Source: JBBQVS01 sp964250765 (GTDB lineage: Bacteria > Chloroflexota > Ktedonobacteria > Ktedonobacterales > Ktedonobacteraceae). Taken from it: DNA of 64,000 nucleotides. Position numbers and translations under genes: made by a program. The stretch is from the NCBI GenBank assembly GCA_964250765.1, contig CAXUHF010000012.1, positions 6,095 through 70,094 on the forward strand. Direction: 5' to 3'. The notes beneath the pieces are model-generated. The model saw only the letters and a program-made list of their open reading frames with translations. It was not told where the DNA came from and did no database searches. This document shows, piece after piece, positions 43,990-52,726 of the stretch. The number at the start of each line of letters is the position of its first letter. The stretch's first letter is position 1.

Positions 43990-44451
43990 ATGCGCCACAA
44001 TCGGTTATTTTTGTATTCAGCCGCTATTCTCGTTGCTCTTCTTGCCACTACTCTCTCATTGAGTGTGCAAGGTACAGCAGCATATGCTCACACAACACGA
44101 CAAGCCTCATATCAAGCAACGTGCTCAGGGAATGGATGTGATAACCTTGATCCTGAACAGACGGGATGTGTGAACGGAGCATATACAGTAACATCTGTTG
44201 CTACTCCTGAGGAAGTCATTGAACTGCGCTATTCACCACAATGTGGTACAAATTGGTCACGCGTCGAAAGTAAGGGTAACAACAACGATGTTTATCTAGT
44301 ACTGATACAGCGTATTGACGGCGTAGCTTATGGCACAAAAGGCTTGACGGGTCCGGTTGCATGGTCAAGAATGGTCTATGCACCGACTGTAAAAGCTCGT
44401 GCATGTGCCAGCATCAATGGTTCTGATGATATCTGTACAAAGTACGTTTAG
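43990..44451 (+). CDS. Secreted DUF2690 family protein
   Basis: 153 residues with a signal peptide (about 1-34, ending TAAYAHT) and a DUF2690 domain: CSGNGCDNLDPEQTGCVNGA, then ATPEEVIELRYSPQCGTNWSRV and TKGLTGPVAWSRMVYAP. Cysteines occur in pairs suited to disulfides outside the cell. The domain is common in actinobacterial and Chloroflexota secreted proteins; no activity is established. AAAGGGGG precedes the ATG. It ends with its own strong terminator. Confidence 0.85.
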   Translation: MRHNRLFLYSAAILVALLATTLSLSVQGTAAYAHTTRQASYQATCSGNGCDNLDPEQTGCVNGAYTVTSVATPEEVIELRYSPQCGTNWSRVESKGNNNDVYLVLIQRIDGVAYGTKGLTGPVAWSRMVYAPTVKARACASINGSDDICTKYV

Positions 44452-44460
44452 ACAACTGTA

Positions 44461-44521
44461 AGCAGTCAAATGTAGAGACAACCAAACGCACTGCGTTTGG
44501 TTGTCTCTACATTTGACTGCT
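44461..44521. terminator. Bidirectional terminator hairpin
   Basis: Perfect 30-base arms (start AGCAGTCAAATGTAGAGACA) with a single unpaired base at the centre, between the convergent DUF2690 and binding-protein genes. Confidence 0.8.
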
Positions 44522-44534
44522 GCAAAAGAAAGCG

Positions 44535-45443
44535 TTACACGAGTTGTATGCGGCGATCAATCATCGCCAGCGCGCCACTTGTAACACCCCACTTCTGTAC
44601 AACCTTGGTATAGGTGCCATCTGCCTTCACTGCATTGAATGCTGATTGCAGAGGAGTCAGCATGGCAGTATCGCCCTTGCGTACCGCAATACCTTCCTGC
44701 GCAGCATTCACAACAGAGCCGCCAACCTCAAACTGTCCTGGGTTGAGTTTGTTAAAGTAGTCGGTTACAGGCGAGTCCTGGTATGTTGCAACTACACGTT
44801 TGTTGACAAGCAATTGTACAACATCGGTCTGGCTTGCAAGAATGGTCAGGTTAATAGCCTTCTTGCCCTTGTTGACACAATCTTTGCTGCCCGCCGTCAG
44901 GTCATCCTGCTCGACAGTTGCCTTCTGCACACCAACGTTTAGCCCACAAAGGTCGGCAACGCTTTTCAGGTTCATAGGATTACCTTTAGCGACAAGCAGT
45001 GACTCACCAGCATTAAAATACGGGATAAAATCGGCCTTTTTCTTGCGTTCATCGCTAATAGTTACGGCAGAAATGACGACATCGAAACGCTTGTTGTCGA
45101 GGTTGTCAATGATCGTGGTGAAGTCTGTCTTGACGATATTCGCCTTCAAGCCCATGCGCGCTGCCATCTCGGTAATCAAGTCTATATCGAAACCTGTATA
45201 CTTGTTGGTTGTAGTATCCAAAAACTCCTGTGGTGGATAGGTCGTATCACTACCGACGGTAAGTGTGCCAGGAGTAATGAGATCAGTTGGGGCTGCGATG
45301 CTCGGCTTTACTGTTGCTGTTGGGCTACTTCCACCACCCGTGGAACTTGTGCTGCCACAGGCCGAGAACAAGAGCGACAAGGCCGTCAAAAGACCAAAGA
45401 TAAGGACGGCAATGTGTCTTTTTGAGTGTGTAAGAGACTGCAT
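44535..45443 (-). CDS. Amino-acid ABC transporter substrate-binding lipoprotein
   Basis: 302 residues: signal sequence with lipobox LFSAC (Cys29), a Ser/Thr/Gly linker, then a family 3 solute-binding domain (LTVGSDTTYPPQEFLD, GFDIDLITEMAARMGLKANIV, FDVVISAVTISDERKKKADFIPYF, the hinge and C-terminal VRKGDTAMLTPLQSAFNAVKADGTYTKVVQKWG). AGGAGG precedes the ATG. No permease or ATPase gene is adjacent, so it must work with components elsewhere. It lies next to rocB on the opposite strand, so basic amino acids are a reasonable guess at ligand, not shown by sequence. Confidence 0.9.
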   Translation of the reverse strand: MQSLTHSKRHIAVLIFGLLTALSLLFSACGSTSSTGGGSSPTATVKPSIAAPTDLITPGTLTVGSDTTYPPQEFLDTTTNKYTGFDIDLITEMAARMGLKANIVKTDFTTIIDNLDNKRFDVVISAVTISDERKKKADFIPYFNAGESLLVAKGNPMNLKSVADLCGLNVGVQKATVEQDDLTAGSKDCVNKGKKAINLTILASQTDVVQLLVNKRVVATYQDSPVTDYFNKLNPGQFEVGGSVVNAAQEGIAVRKGDTAMLTPLQSAFNAVKADGTYTKVVQKWGVTSGALAMIDRRIQLV

Positions 45444-45580
45444 GAAAAGGTGACCTCCTCTAGTACACAGGTATTACGGATATAGGTGGTATGCACAAGT
45501 ATCCTAAACGATGCTACCACGGTGTGCGTTTACCTGATTGCTTAATATACGAAGATATATGCGGAAGTCTCACCAGATTA

Positions 45581-45785
45581 TAAGGGTCTAATTACATAGG
45601 TTAGCGAATTACACATAAAAGGGTGTGCTAAAGCACACCCAACCCGTTCTCACTTGTATTACCACATTATTTGGATAATATGCATCACTACACTCTGCTA
45701 CAATTGAACGCGTAGAGGATTTGATGGAACTGTTGCATATGTCAACATTCTCGATTGCCAACAGGGTGAAATAGAAGACTCCTAC
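45581..45785. repeat. Degenerate family 1 repeat
   Basis: The left end TAAGGGTCTAATTACATAGG and the right end ATTGCCAACAGGGTG followed by AAATAGAAGACTCCTAC are recognisable, about 205 bases apart and with many changes; an extra hairpin GGGTGTGCT-aa-AGCACACCC lies between. It occupies much of the 401-base gap 45444-45844. A -10-like TATAAT at 45798-45803 just after it may serve rocB. Confidence 0.5.
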
Positions 45786-45844
45786 GATTCTTTATACTAT
45801 AATAGCTGTACAGCAAGAACAGAACACATCTGAATGGAGCACCT

Positions 45845-47488
45845 ATGCGTAAACACAGCGAACATACTTGGTATGAAGACGTGCGACAATACACTAAATT
45901 GCTTACCAGCATTAATAGTGTCAGCCCAGGAAAAGGAGAGTATCAAGTCTCAGAAGCAGTGCTCATGCTTCTTCATGAAGATATGGAAGAGAGAGCGTAT
46001 ACTCAGGTTGGGTTTGACTCAATTGAGAATGATCCATACGAGAGACAAAATGTGTATGCTTTTCTTAAGGGAAAAAGTCCAGCAACAATTGTACTCATGG
46101 GACATATTGACACCGTTGGCATACAGGACTACGGCGAGCTAGAGGCGGATGCCTGTAACCCCATTGCGCTCTGGGAAAAACGGCATCAGCTAGGGCCTAC
46201 TCTGGCTGGTACAGACCTGAATGATTGGATGTTCGGGCGTGGCGCAGTCGATATGAAAAGCGGAGTTGCGGTCAATATTGCCCTTATGCACTACTTCGCG
46301 CACTATGCACCAGACATACCACTGTCGGTGCTCTTTTTAGCTACACCGGACGAGGAAAACGAGTCGGCAGGTGTATTGCAAGCGGTGCATTTGCTCACAC
46401 ACCTACGAGAGCAGTATCATCTCAACTATATTGGCGTCATCAATACAGATTGCACAACCGCTCAATACGCAGGCGACCCGCATCGCTATATTTACACTGG
46501 CACAGTTGGCAAACTCTTGCCTAGCTTCCTGTGCATTGGGCGCGAGTCACATGTGGGTACGCCCTTTCATGGGTTCGACGCAAACTTACTTGCCGCAGAA
46601 CTCATCCACGACCTGAGTATGAACGATGAACTATGTGATGTTGTGGATGGACAAATCACAGCACCACCCGTGACACTACGAGCAACCGATCTCAAGACAC
46701 ACTATAATACACAACTACCGCTTACAGCCTACTTTTACCTCAATGTCTTGACCTTTACGACAACGCCAGAGATGTTGTTGGAACGCTTACGTCACTACTC
46801 AGAATCCTCGTTGACACAAGCACTGGCACGTATCGACAAGACCGAAGCGCACTGGCGAACAATCGGAGGTGTGCAAGAACAGAACGCACAGCCACGTACA
46901 GGCGTAGTGCTGACGTATGCAGAACTGTATCGAGAAATGGTCCAGCGTCTCGGAGAACAACAGGTAGCTCGTGAGTTGTCTACCGAATGGGAGCGACACC
47001 CTGCAACATTGGATACACGCGAACGTAGTCTGCATCTCGTACATAAGTTATGGACACTTAGTGGTAGACAAGGGCCAGCAGTTGTACTCTATTATTCTCC
47101 ACCCTACTATCCGCACGTATCCGCTACACCAGGACCATTACAAGATGCACTCACAGAAGTTATCGCAACACACCCTGAGATTCCACTTGTGCAGCAACAA
47201 TATTTTCCCTATCTCAGCGACCTCAGTTATTTACGCCTCGATGCCAATGTTGATTCCTCAGTTTTGAAGGCAAACATGCCCATTTGGAAAGAGCCAACGG
47301 CACAAGGAACACGTGGCTATTATCTGCCATTTCAGGCTATCGAGAAATTGAACATTCCCGTCGTGAATTTTGGAGTGTACGGGCAGGGAGCGCACCAGCG
47401 TAACGAGGCCGTGCTGATGTCTTATTCATTCGGCACATTACCGGAGTTGATTTGTGAGACAATCGAACGACTAGCGCGACGCCTCTAA
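45845..47488 (+). CDS. rocB: RocB-like M20 family peptidase (arginine utilisation)
   Basis: A 547-residue zinc peptidase-fold protein closely resembling Bacillus RocB. Metal ligands: IVLMGHIDTVG (near 84), FGRGAVDMKSGVAVN, FLATPDEENESAG and VINTDCTTAQY, with a late His in VYGQGAHQRNEAV. The N-terminal YTKLLTSINSVSPGKGE and the long C-terminal section with SPPYYPHVS and YLPFQAIEKLNIPVVNFG are RocB features. RocB acts in arginine catabolism by an unknown reaction. TGGAG precedes the ATG. The gene overlaps the convergent cupin gene by 18 bases. The lysine operon's carrier chemistry is a separate system. Confidence 0.85.
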   Translation: MRKHSEHTWYEDVRQYTKLLTSINSVSPGKGEYQVSEAVLMLLHEDMEERAYTQVGFDSIENDPYERQNVYAFLKGKSPATIVLMGHIDTVGIQDYGELEADACNPIALWEKRHQLGPTLAGTDLNDWMFGRGAVDMKSGVAVNIALMHYFAHYAPDIPLSVLFLATPDEENESAGVLQAVHLLTHLREQYHLNYIGVINTDCTTAQYAGDPHRYIYTGTVGKLLPSFLCIGRESHVGTPFHGFDANLLAAELIHDLSMNDELCDVVDGQITAPPVTLRATDLKTHYNTQLPLTAYFYLNVLTFTTTPEMLLERLRHYSESSLTQALARIDKTEAHWRTIGGVQEQNAQPRTGVVLTYAELYREMVQRLGEQQVARELSTEWERHPATLDTRERSLHLVHKLWTLSGRQGPAVVLYYSPPYYPHVSATPGPLQDALTEVIATHPEIPLVQQQYFPYLSDLSYLRLDANVDSSVLKANMPIWKEPTAQGTRGYYLPFQAIEKLNIPVVNFGVYGQGAHQRNEAVLMSYSFGTLPELICETIERLARRL

Positions 47489-47791
47489 GCATGTCACACC
47501 TTGCGCACCAACAAGCGCGCTATGCAGAGTGTGAGGAGGCAGAACCATACAATCGCCGGGGGTCAAGTCAATGTATTCCGCTTTGCCCTCGGCATTGACC
47601 TGCTCAGGCAGCACAAAGCGAATGGAGCCTTGCACACAATACAACACCTTCTTATACGAATGTGTATGCGCGGAATAGGCATAATGAGCGTCGTTTGACC
47701 ATGTGTACGGAGAGAGTCCTTCATGCCGCATTAGTTCGCGCAACTCGTGTTCTGTAGGAGGTGTTTGCTTTTGCCAACGGTTAATTTGCAT
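47471..47791 (-). CDS. Cupin-domain protein
   Basis: 106 residues forming one small cupin barrel: motif 1 is YSAHTHSYKKVLYCVQGSIRFVLPE (histidines and Glu-equivalent for metal) and motif 2 is DLTPGDCMVLPPHTLHSALVG. The N-terminal helix RWQKQTPPTEHELRELMRHEG is a repeated feature of small bacterial cupins of unknown role. It follows the 78-residue gene with two bases between, so the two form an operon. The substrate or ligand is not predictable. Confidence 0.85.
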   Translation of the reverse strand: MQINRWQKQTPPTEHELRELMRHEGLSPYTWSNDAHYAYSAHTHSYKKVLYCVQGSIRFVLPEQVNAEGKAEYIDLTPGDCMVLPPHTLHSALVGAQGVTCLEASR

Positions 47792-47793
47792 GC

Positions 47794-48030
47794 TTAGCCT
47801 TGTCTAATCTTATCCAGTTCTTCATACATATTGTCTGGAAGATCGCCCCACGCCCCTGCGGGGTCTTCCCAAGGCTCCTCAGAGGATGCCATTTGTGGAA
47901 GTTCTTTCATACGACCATGCGCAAAGGCTTCTTGCTCAAGTTCATTGATATAGTTCGCAATTTCTTCCTGCATCTCAGGCGGAAAATATTGCAAGTGTGG
48001 TAATACTTCTTGTAAGCGATCAATCATCAT
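47794..48030 (-). CDS. Small helical protein, antitoxin-like start
   Basis: 78 acidic residues, MMIDRLQEVLPHLQYFPPEM and on, with the LP..QEEIANYINELEQEAF pattern often seen at the N-terminus of small antitoxin-like or regulatory proteins. The C-terminal part (SEEPWEDPAGAWGDLPDNMYEELDKIRQ) is disordered and acidic. I do not recognise a family with certainty. The following gene is a cupin, not a toxin, so a toxin-antitoxin label is not warranted. Either of the first two ATGs could be used. Confidence 0.6.
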   Translation of the reverse strand: MMIDRLQEVLPHLQYFPPEMQEEIANYINELEQEAFAHGRMKELPQMASSEEPWEDPAGAWGDLPDNMYEELDKIRQG

Positions 48031-48134
48031 CGGCTTCTCAACTCCATGCTGTTTACTACTCTTTCTACAAGATAGTATAGCATAACAAGGATATTCTCAT
48101 TGATATCTTTTCTTTATAAAGGTCAAGAATATGG

Positions 48135-48165
48135 TACACTTAGAGAAACGTTTGTTCTAAGTGTA
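48135..48165. promoter_or_regulatory. Palindrome with LexA-like core before the family B polymerase gene
   Basis: TACACTTAGA (48135-48144) and TCTAAGTGTA (48156-48165) are perfect 10-base arms with an 11-base spacer. The overlapping 12-mer at 48146-48157 reads GAAC-AAAC-GTTT on the minus strand, one base from the Gram-positive LexA box GAACNNNNGTTC. It ends just before the ribosome site of the polymerase gene. An operator is likely; LexA identity is a guess. Confidence 0.45.
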
Positions 48166-48176
48166 TCAGGAGTGTT

Positions 48177-50642
48177 ATGTCTACCTTCACCTCCACATCG
48201 AATACGCAAGACCAGCTAGCAGTAGAGAGTCAGGACGAATATTTATTCGGCTGGGATAACACCCCTAGTATCGTCTCGGTGTGGGCTACACGTGATGGTC
48301 GTGCGCTTGTATGGCGACGTATGAAGGGACCGGACGGCGAACACGTGCAATGCACGGAAGAGCGTTTTCGTCCGTGGCTATTTGCCTCAACACTGGAAGA
48401 CCTTAAACAGCTAGGACCTGCTCTTTTAGCATCAGATGCACCTGGAGCAAACAATGGACTTGTCAGTTATCGCGTCTTGGATGGTCCCGCCGATTCCTAT
48501 CGCTATCTGCTTTCAGCACGCGACGGAAGTTTTCTTGAGCGTACTCTGTGTGCTGGTGCCTCGCGTCGTTTGGGTCGGAGAATTACCAGCCTCAATGATC
48601 TTACAAACGACTATTACCGAGTTGGTCCTGTTGAGCAATATCTTATGCTTACAGGGCGCGTCTACTTTCGAGGCTTAACATACAACGAACTTCACAGGTT
48701 GCAGTTTGACCTTGAGACAACCGCTCTTGATCCCCATCGGGGACGCATTTTCATGGTTGCGATTCGTGATAATCGCGGTCTCGCTACCACACTTGACGCT
48801 CCAACGCCCGACGATGAACCACGTCTAATTACAGAACTTTGTGCCCTTATTCGGCATCGCGACCCTGATATCATCGAGAACCACAATCTGTTCGGCTTTG
48901 ATCTGCTCTTTCTGGAAGAACGCGCCTCTACATTGGGCGTACCCCTTGAACTAGGGCGTAAAGGGGGTCCAGCACGATTAGAACGGCGCGAAGAGACGCT
49001 AGCGATTGGGCCAGAAGCACGGAAACGTGTGCGCTATAGCGTCGCGGGGCGAGAACTGATTGATACACTTGATTCTGTACGGCGACACGATTTTGTGGTG
49101 CGTGACATGCCGGGGCATCGTCTCAAAGAGGTGGCGCGCTACTTTAGTGTTGCCTCGCCCGAACGTGTCTATATCGAGGGTTCGGCGATTTTTGACACCT
49201 ATCGACGAGACCCAGACCTTGTGAAACACTACGCACTTGACGACGTGAACGAGGTCGATGGTCTGTCACAACGGTTACAGGGAGCACCATTCGCGCTAGC
49301 GAGTATGGCACCTCGTCGTTATGAACGGCTCGCATCAGCAGGGCCAGCAATGGGCATTCTTGAACCAATACTTGTACGCGCCTATCTCCGTGCGGGTGCA
49401 GCACTCCCTCGACAAGCAGGCAAAAGCACAAGCGGCGAGATGCATGAAGGCGGAGCCGCTTATCTATTAGCAACAGGCGTCGCGGAGCAGGTTGTCAAAG
49501 CTGACGTGGCCTCGCTTTATCCTTCGTTGATGCGTACCTTCAAAATTGGACCAGAGTGTGATCGCTTAGGCGTACTGTTACATGTGCTCGGCCTTTTAAC
49601 AGACCTGCGATTGTCTCATAAAGCAGCGACACGTATAGCTCCTCCAGACTCAGTTGAAGCCAATTCTCATAACGCAACACAGGCCGCGATGAAGATACTG
49701 ATTAATGCAGCGTATGGCTACATGGGTGCAGGTACGATGGCACTCTTCGCCGATAGTCAGGCGGCTGATGAGGTGACACGGCGTGGACGTGCCGTTCTCG
49801 CCCAAGTCCTGGAAGCGTTACGCATACGGGGCATGGCGTTAATTGAGGCCGACACCGATGGCGTGTATTTCTCGGTACCAACGGGCTGGACAGAGGCACA
49901 AGAACGGGCCGTTGTCGAGGAGATTGGAGCCGAATTGCCAGCAGGGATTCGCCTGGAATACGAGGGACGTTATCGTGCTATGCTCAGCCATGAGGTCAAG
50001 AATTACGCACTTCTGACCTATGAAAATAGATTGGTTGTGCACGGTGTCGCGCTACGTTCAAGTCGCGCCGAGCCATTTGGAGAACGCTTTCTACGTCAGG
50101 CATTGCAGTGTGCTATGACGGGCGATACACCAGGAGTACGGCAAGCATACGTCGATATGGCAGTCTCGCTACGCACTCGCGCCTTGTCAGCATCGGACGT
50201 AGGAGCACGGGTGCGCCTCTCAAAAACGCCTGAAGCGTATAACGCCTCTCGTACCACACATCCAGAACCACAATACGAGGCATTGTTGAATGCTGGTCGT
50301 ACACGGTGGTTCCCTGGTGAGCGTGTGCGCTTCTATCGCTCACAGGCGAAAAAATATGTCTGGTTGCCAGAGGAGACCGAAGAGGCCGCCATCGGCAATG
50401 ATTGGAACGAGAAAGAAAACGAAGGCGAAAACATAGAGACATCCTCGCTCCGTGAAGAGGTGGCGAACCGCCGGGACTATGATGTTGACCATTATCTGCG
50501 TGTGCTTATCACCTCCTATGCAGCACGTTTGCGTAAAGCCTTCACCCCCGATGACTATAACCAGCTTTTCCGTGAAGAGGAACAGCCAGGATTATTTGAC
50601 ATGCCAATAGAGAATATTCAGCCGCGTTGGATTCGAGCGTAG
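48177..50642 (+). CDS. polB: Family B DNA polymerase
   Basis: 821 residues with both activities intact. The 3'-5' exonuclease motifs are FDLETTALDP (near 176), NHNLFGFD (near 238) and YALDDVNEV (near 351). Polymerase motifs are A, KADVASLYPSLMRTFKIGP; B, KILINAAYGYMGAG; and C, EADTDGVYFS, followed by KNYALLTYENRLVVHGVALRSS. The length is similar to archaeal-type polymerases and E. coli Pol II. Family B polymerases are not the bacterial replicase, so repair or translesion synthesis is the probable task, in line with a LexA-like box in front. GGAG precedes the ATG. Confidence 0.92.
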   Translation: MSTFTSTSNTQDQLAVESQDEYLFGWDNTPSIVSVWATRDGRALVWRRMKGPDGEHVQCTEERFRPWLFASTLEDLKQLGPALLASDAPGANNGLVSYRVLDGPADSYRYLLSARDGSFLERTLCAGASRRLGRRITSLNDLTNDYYRVGPVEQYLMLTGRVYFRGLTYNELHRLQFDLETTALDPHRGRIFMVAIRDNRGLATTLDAPTPDDEPRLITELCALIRHRDPDIIENHNLFGFDLLFLEERASTLGVPLELGRKGGPARLERREETLAIGPEARKRVRYSVAGRELIDTLDSVRRHDFVVRDMPGHRLKEVARYFSVASPERVYIEGSAIFDTYRRDPDLVKHYALDDVNEVDGLSQRLQGAPFALASMAPRRYERLASAGPAMGILEPILVRAYLRAGAALPRQAGKSTSGEMHEGGAAYLLATGVAEQVVKADVASLYPSLMRTFKIGPECDRLGVLLHVLGLLTDLRLSHKAATRIAPPDSVEANSHNATQAAMKILINAAYGYMGAGTMALFADSQAADEVTRRGRAVLAQVLEALRIRGMALIEADTDGVYFSVPTGWTEAQERAVVEEIGAELPAGIRLEYEGRYRAMLSHEVKNYALLTYENRLVVHGVALRSSRAEPFGERFLRQALQCAMTGDTPGVRQAYVDMAVSLRTRALSASDVGARVRLSKTPEAYNASRTTHPEPQYEALLNAGRTRWFPGERVRFYRSQAKKYVWLPEETEEAAIGNDWNEKENEGENIETSSLREEVANRRDYDVDHYLRVLITSYAARLRKAFTPDDYNQLFREEEQPGLFDMPIENIQPRWIRA

Positions 50643-50653
50643 TTCAGATAATC

Positions 50654-50722
50654 GTAGGGACCGATGTATCGCGTCCGCGTCGGCGAGTGGTTGCCGACGC
50701 GGCCGCGATACATCGGGCCCGA
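50654..50722. repeat. Family 2 repeat, short copy
   Basis: GTAGGGACCGATGTATCGCG at the left, CGCGATACATCGGGCCCGAC at the right, with centre GTCGGCGAGTGGTTGCCGAC. Short loop and slightly altered right end. It separates the convergent polymerase and binding-protein genes and can act as their terminator. Confidence 0.8.
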
Positions 50723-50750
50723 CAAAAACCGTATCCAAATTACTCTCTGC

Positions 50751-52511
50751 TTATTTATATGGCGTGACATCCGCGCATGGAGTCGCGGTAGAGACGTAGA
50801 TAGACCCCCAATCATCCTGTGGGATAAAGCTTTGCGCGTTATCTTTGATACCAACAACACAGGGTTTACGCACGAAATCGTATGTAAATTGAAATCTAGG
50901 TATCCAAGCCACGTCATTGACAAGATTCTGCTCTGCCTGGTTGTATTGCTGGATACGGCTTGTTGGGTCAGGATTGCCATCAGCCTGCTCCATCAATTGC
51001 TGATTGGTCTGCTCCTCTGCAGCAAACGGTGTTTTGTTCTGCCCATAGTTCAAGCCATTTTTCGATGAGCCTTTCCCAAAAATCAGTGTCAACCAATCTT
51101 GTGGGTCGGGATAGTCGGCACTCCAGTACAGTTCCCACATCTGTAAACCGTTAGGATTATTCACTGAATTGCTACGTTCAGATAGCAATTTTGCCTGGTC
51201 TATATCATCAATGCGCACATTTACGCCCAGAACATCCTTCCACATTTGCTGGGCAACCGCGAATTCATTGCGCGCGTCTGCCGCTCCCTGTGAAGAGGTG
51301 GTAAGCGTAACTGTAGGGAACGTGGCGAGTGTCAAGCCTTCCTCTTGTAAACCCTGTTGGAAAAGCTGCTTTGCAAGTTGGGGATTACCACTCGTACTCT
51401 TTGTGCCGAGCGGCCCAGTCAAGTTTGGATTATAGCCTGGCATTCCAGTCGGTATGATATGGTTGGTAGCGATAACAGTATCCTTGTAGATACTGTGCGC
51501 AATCTGGTCTTTGTTTAACGCGAGTGCGAATGCCTGACGTATTTTGAGATTGTCAAACGGTTTGATCAGGTAGTTCATCGTGTAGAAATGGAGTTCAAGT
51601 AACGGCACCTGATGAAATTGTCCTCCAGCAAGTGTCTTCGCCTGTACTGATTGTGCCGACGACACGGGTGCTTGATCAACCTGCTCGGCCTGATATGCCT
51701 TAAAGGTTGTGTCATTCTTATCATAGATAGGTATGACAACCTTTTTTACCTGTGGCTGCGGTCCAAAGTAGTTCGGATTGGGAATGAAATCAACCTCTTT
51801 ACCTTGAGCATACTTCTGCACTTTGAAGGGACCATCACCGCCGATACCCTCACTTAGATGGTCCGCGAAGTTGTTGCCGTACTTGTCGATCATACTTTTC
51901 TCTATGACATAAGATGTTTGGTATGTCAATGTTTGCAAGAAATAGGCGGCTTTTTTGTTCGTAATCAGAACAACCGTTTGCGGATCGGGTGTCAGGATAC
52001 TATCGTTGATCAGCGTTTTCACTTGCCCCGCGTTGCGTTTGTCCGAGTCCTTGAGCAGACCAAGATAAAGAGGTGCAACAGGTGAGTTGAGGCTTGGCTC
52101 AAGTGCACGGTCAATGCTGTACGCCACATTCGCCGAGGTAAGCGGTGTTCCATCGCTGAATTTCAGATTTGGCTTGAGTTTGAATGTCCATGTGAGACCA
52201 TCCGATCCTAGAGAATGTGAGGCGGCAAGTTCATCTCGCACTTGCAAATTGTCGTCGAGCTGTACAAGACCCGTATATATCATGTTATCAACTGTAATGG
52301 CGGAGGGTTCAGTAGCAAGCGCAGGGTCAAATGTCGCAATGTCTGAATACCCGCTGAGTGGAAGGACGAGAATTTGCTTATCTGCCGAAGCCTTTACCAC
52401 CGCTTGCGATGTTTGGTTATTACTACCACCACCACATGCAGCCACCAGCAAGGCGACAAGACTAAGGAGAATGAACAGAACTGTTTGTGGACTTCGCATA
52501 CTTCGTTGCAT
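50751..52511 (-). CDS. Peptide/oligopeptide ABC transporter substrate-binding lipoprotein
   Basis: 586 residues of solute-binding family 5 (OppA/DppA type). Signal sequence with lipobox LLVAAC (Cys near 26), then TFDPALATEPSAITVDNMIYTGLV, LTWTFKLKPNLKFSDGTPLTSANVAYSIDRAL and YTMNYLIKPFDNLKIRQAFALALNKDQIAHSIY. The ATG at 52511 has GAGAGGAA 8 bases upstream and gives a clean signal peptide; the frame's opening at 52601 does not. No permease or ATPase is next to it. Ligand may be a peptide, nickel or sugar oligomer. Confidence 0.9.
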   Translation of the reverse strand: MQRSMRSPQTVLFILLSLVALLVAACGGGSNNQTSQAVVKASADKQILVLPLSGYSDIATFDPALATEPSAITVDNMIYTGLVQLDDNLQVRDELAASHSLGSDGLTWTFKLKPNLKFSDGTPLTSANVAYSIDRALEPSLNSPVAPLYLGLLKDSDKRNAGQVKTLINDSILTPDPQTVVLITNKKAAYFLQTLTYQTSYVIEKSMIDKYGNNFADHLSEGIGGDGPFKVQKYAQGKEVDFIPNPNYFGPQPQVKKVVIPIYDKNDTTFKAYQAEQVDQAPVSSAQSVQAKTLAGGQFHQVPLLELHFYTMNYLIKPFDNLKIRQAFALALNKDQIAHSIYKDTVIATNHIIPTGMPGYNPNLTGPLGTKSTSGNPQLAKQLFQQGLQEEGLTLATFPTVTLTTSSQGAADARNEFAVAQQMWKDVLGVNVRIDDIDQAKLLSERSNSVNNPNGLQMWELYWSADYPDPQDWLTLIFGKGSSKNGLNYGQNKTPFAAEEQTNQQLMEQADGNPDPTSRIQQYNQAEQNLVNDVAWIPRFQFTYDFVRKPCVVGIKDNAQSFIPQDDWGSIYVSTATPCADVTPYK

Positions 52512-52650
52512 AGAGGATTCCTCTCTCGTGACAAACCTAAGAAACCTTCTTATGCCTGTCAAGTGTAACATATTTAAATCATTCTTGCAAATTATTGTCA
52601 TAATAACAAAATGTTATTATTTACATTTATTATTTTCATCTACACGCTTG

Positions 52651-52679
52651 TTGCTCCATACGCGAATATGCGCTACAAT
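52651..52679 (+). promoter_or_regulatory. Promoter of recQ
   Basis: TTGCTC (52651-52656), 17-base spacer, TACAAT (52674-52679), about 40 bases before the recQ start. Confidence 0.55.
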
Positions 52680-52726
52680 AGCTTGCGGTGCAGTCACTTT
52701 AACGAAGCGTGAGGTAATGTTGCAAG

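Noticed and set aside
47471..48030. Toxin-antitoxin pair
   Set aside because: The 78-residue protein has an antitoxin-like start, but its partner is a cupin with a metal-type barrel and not a known toxin.
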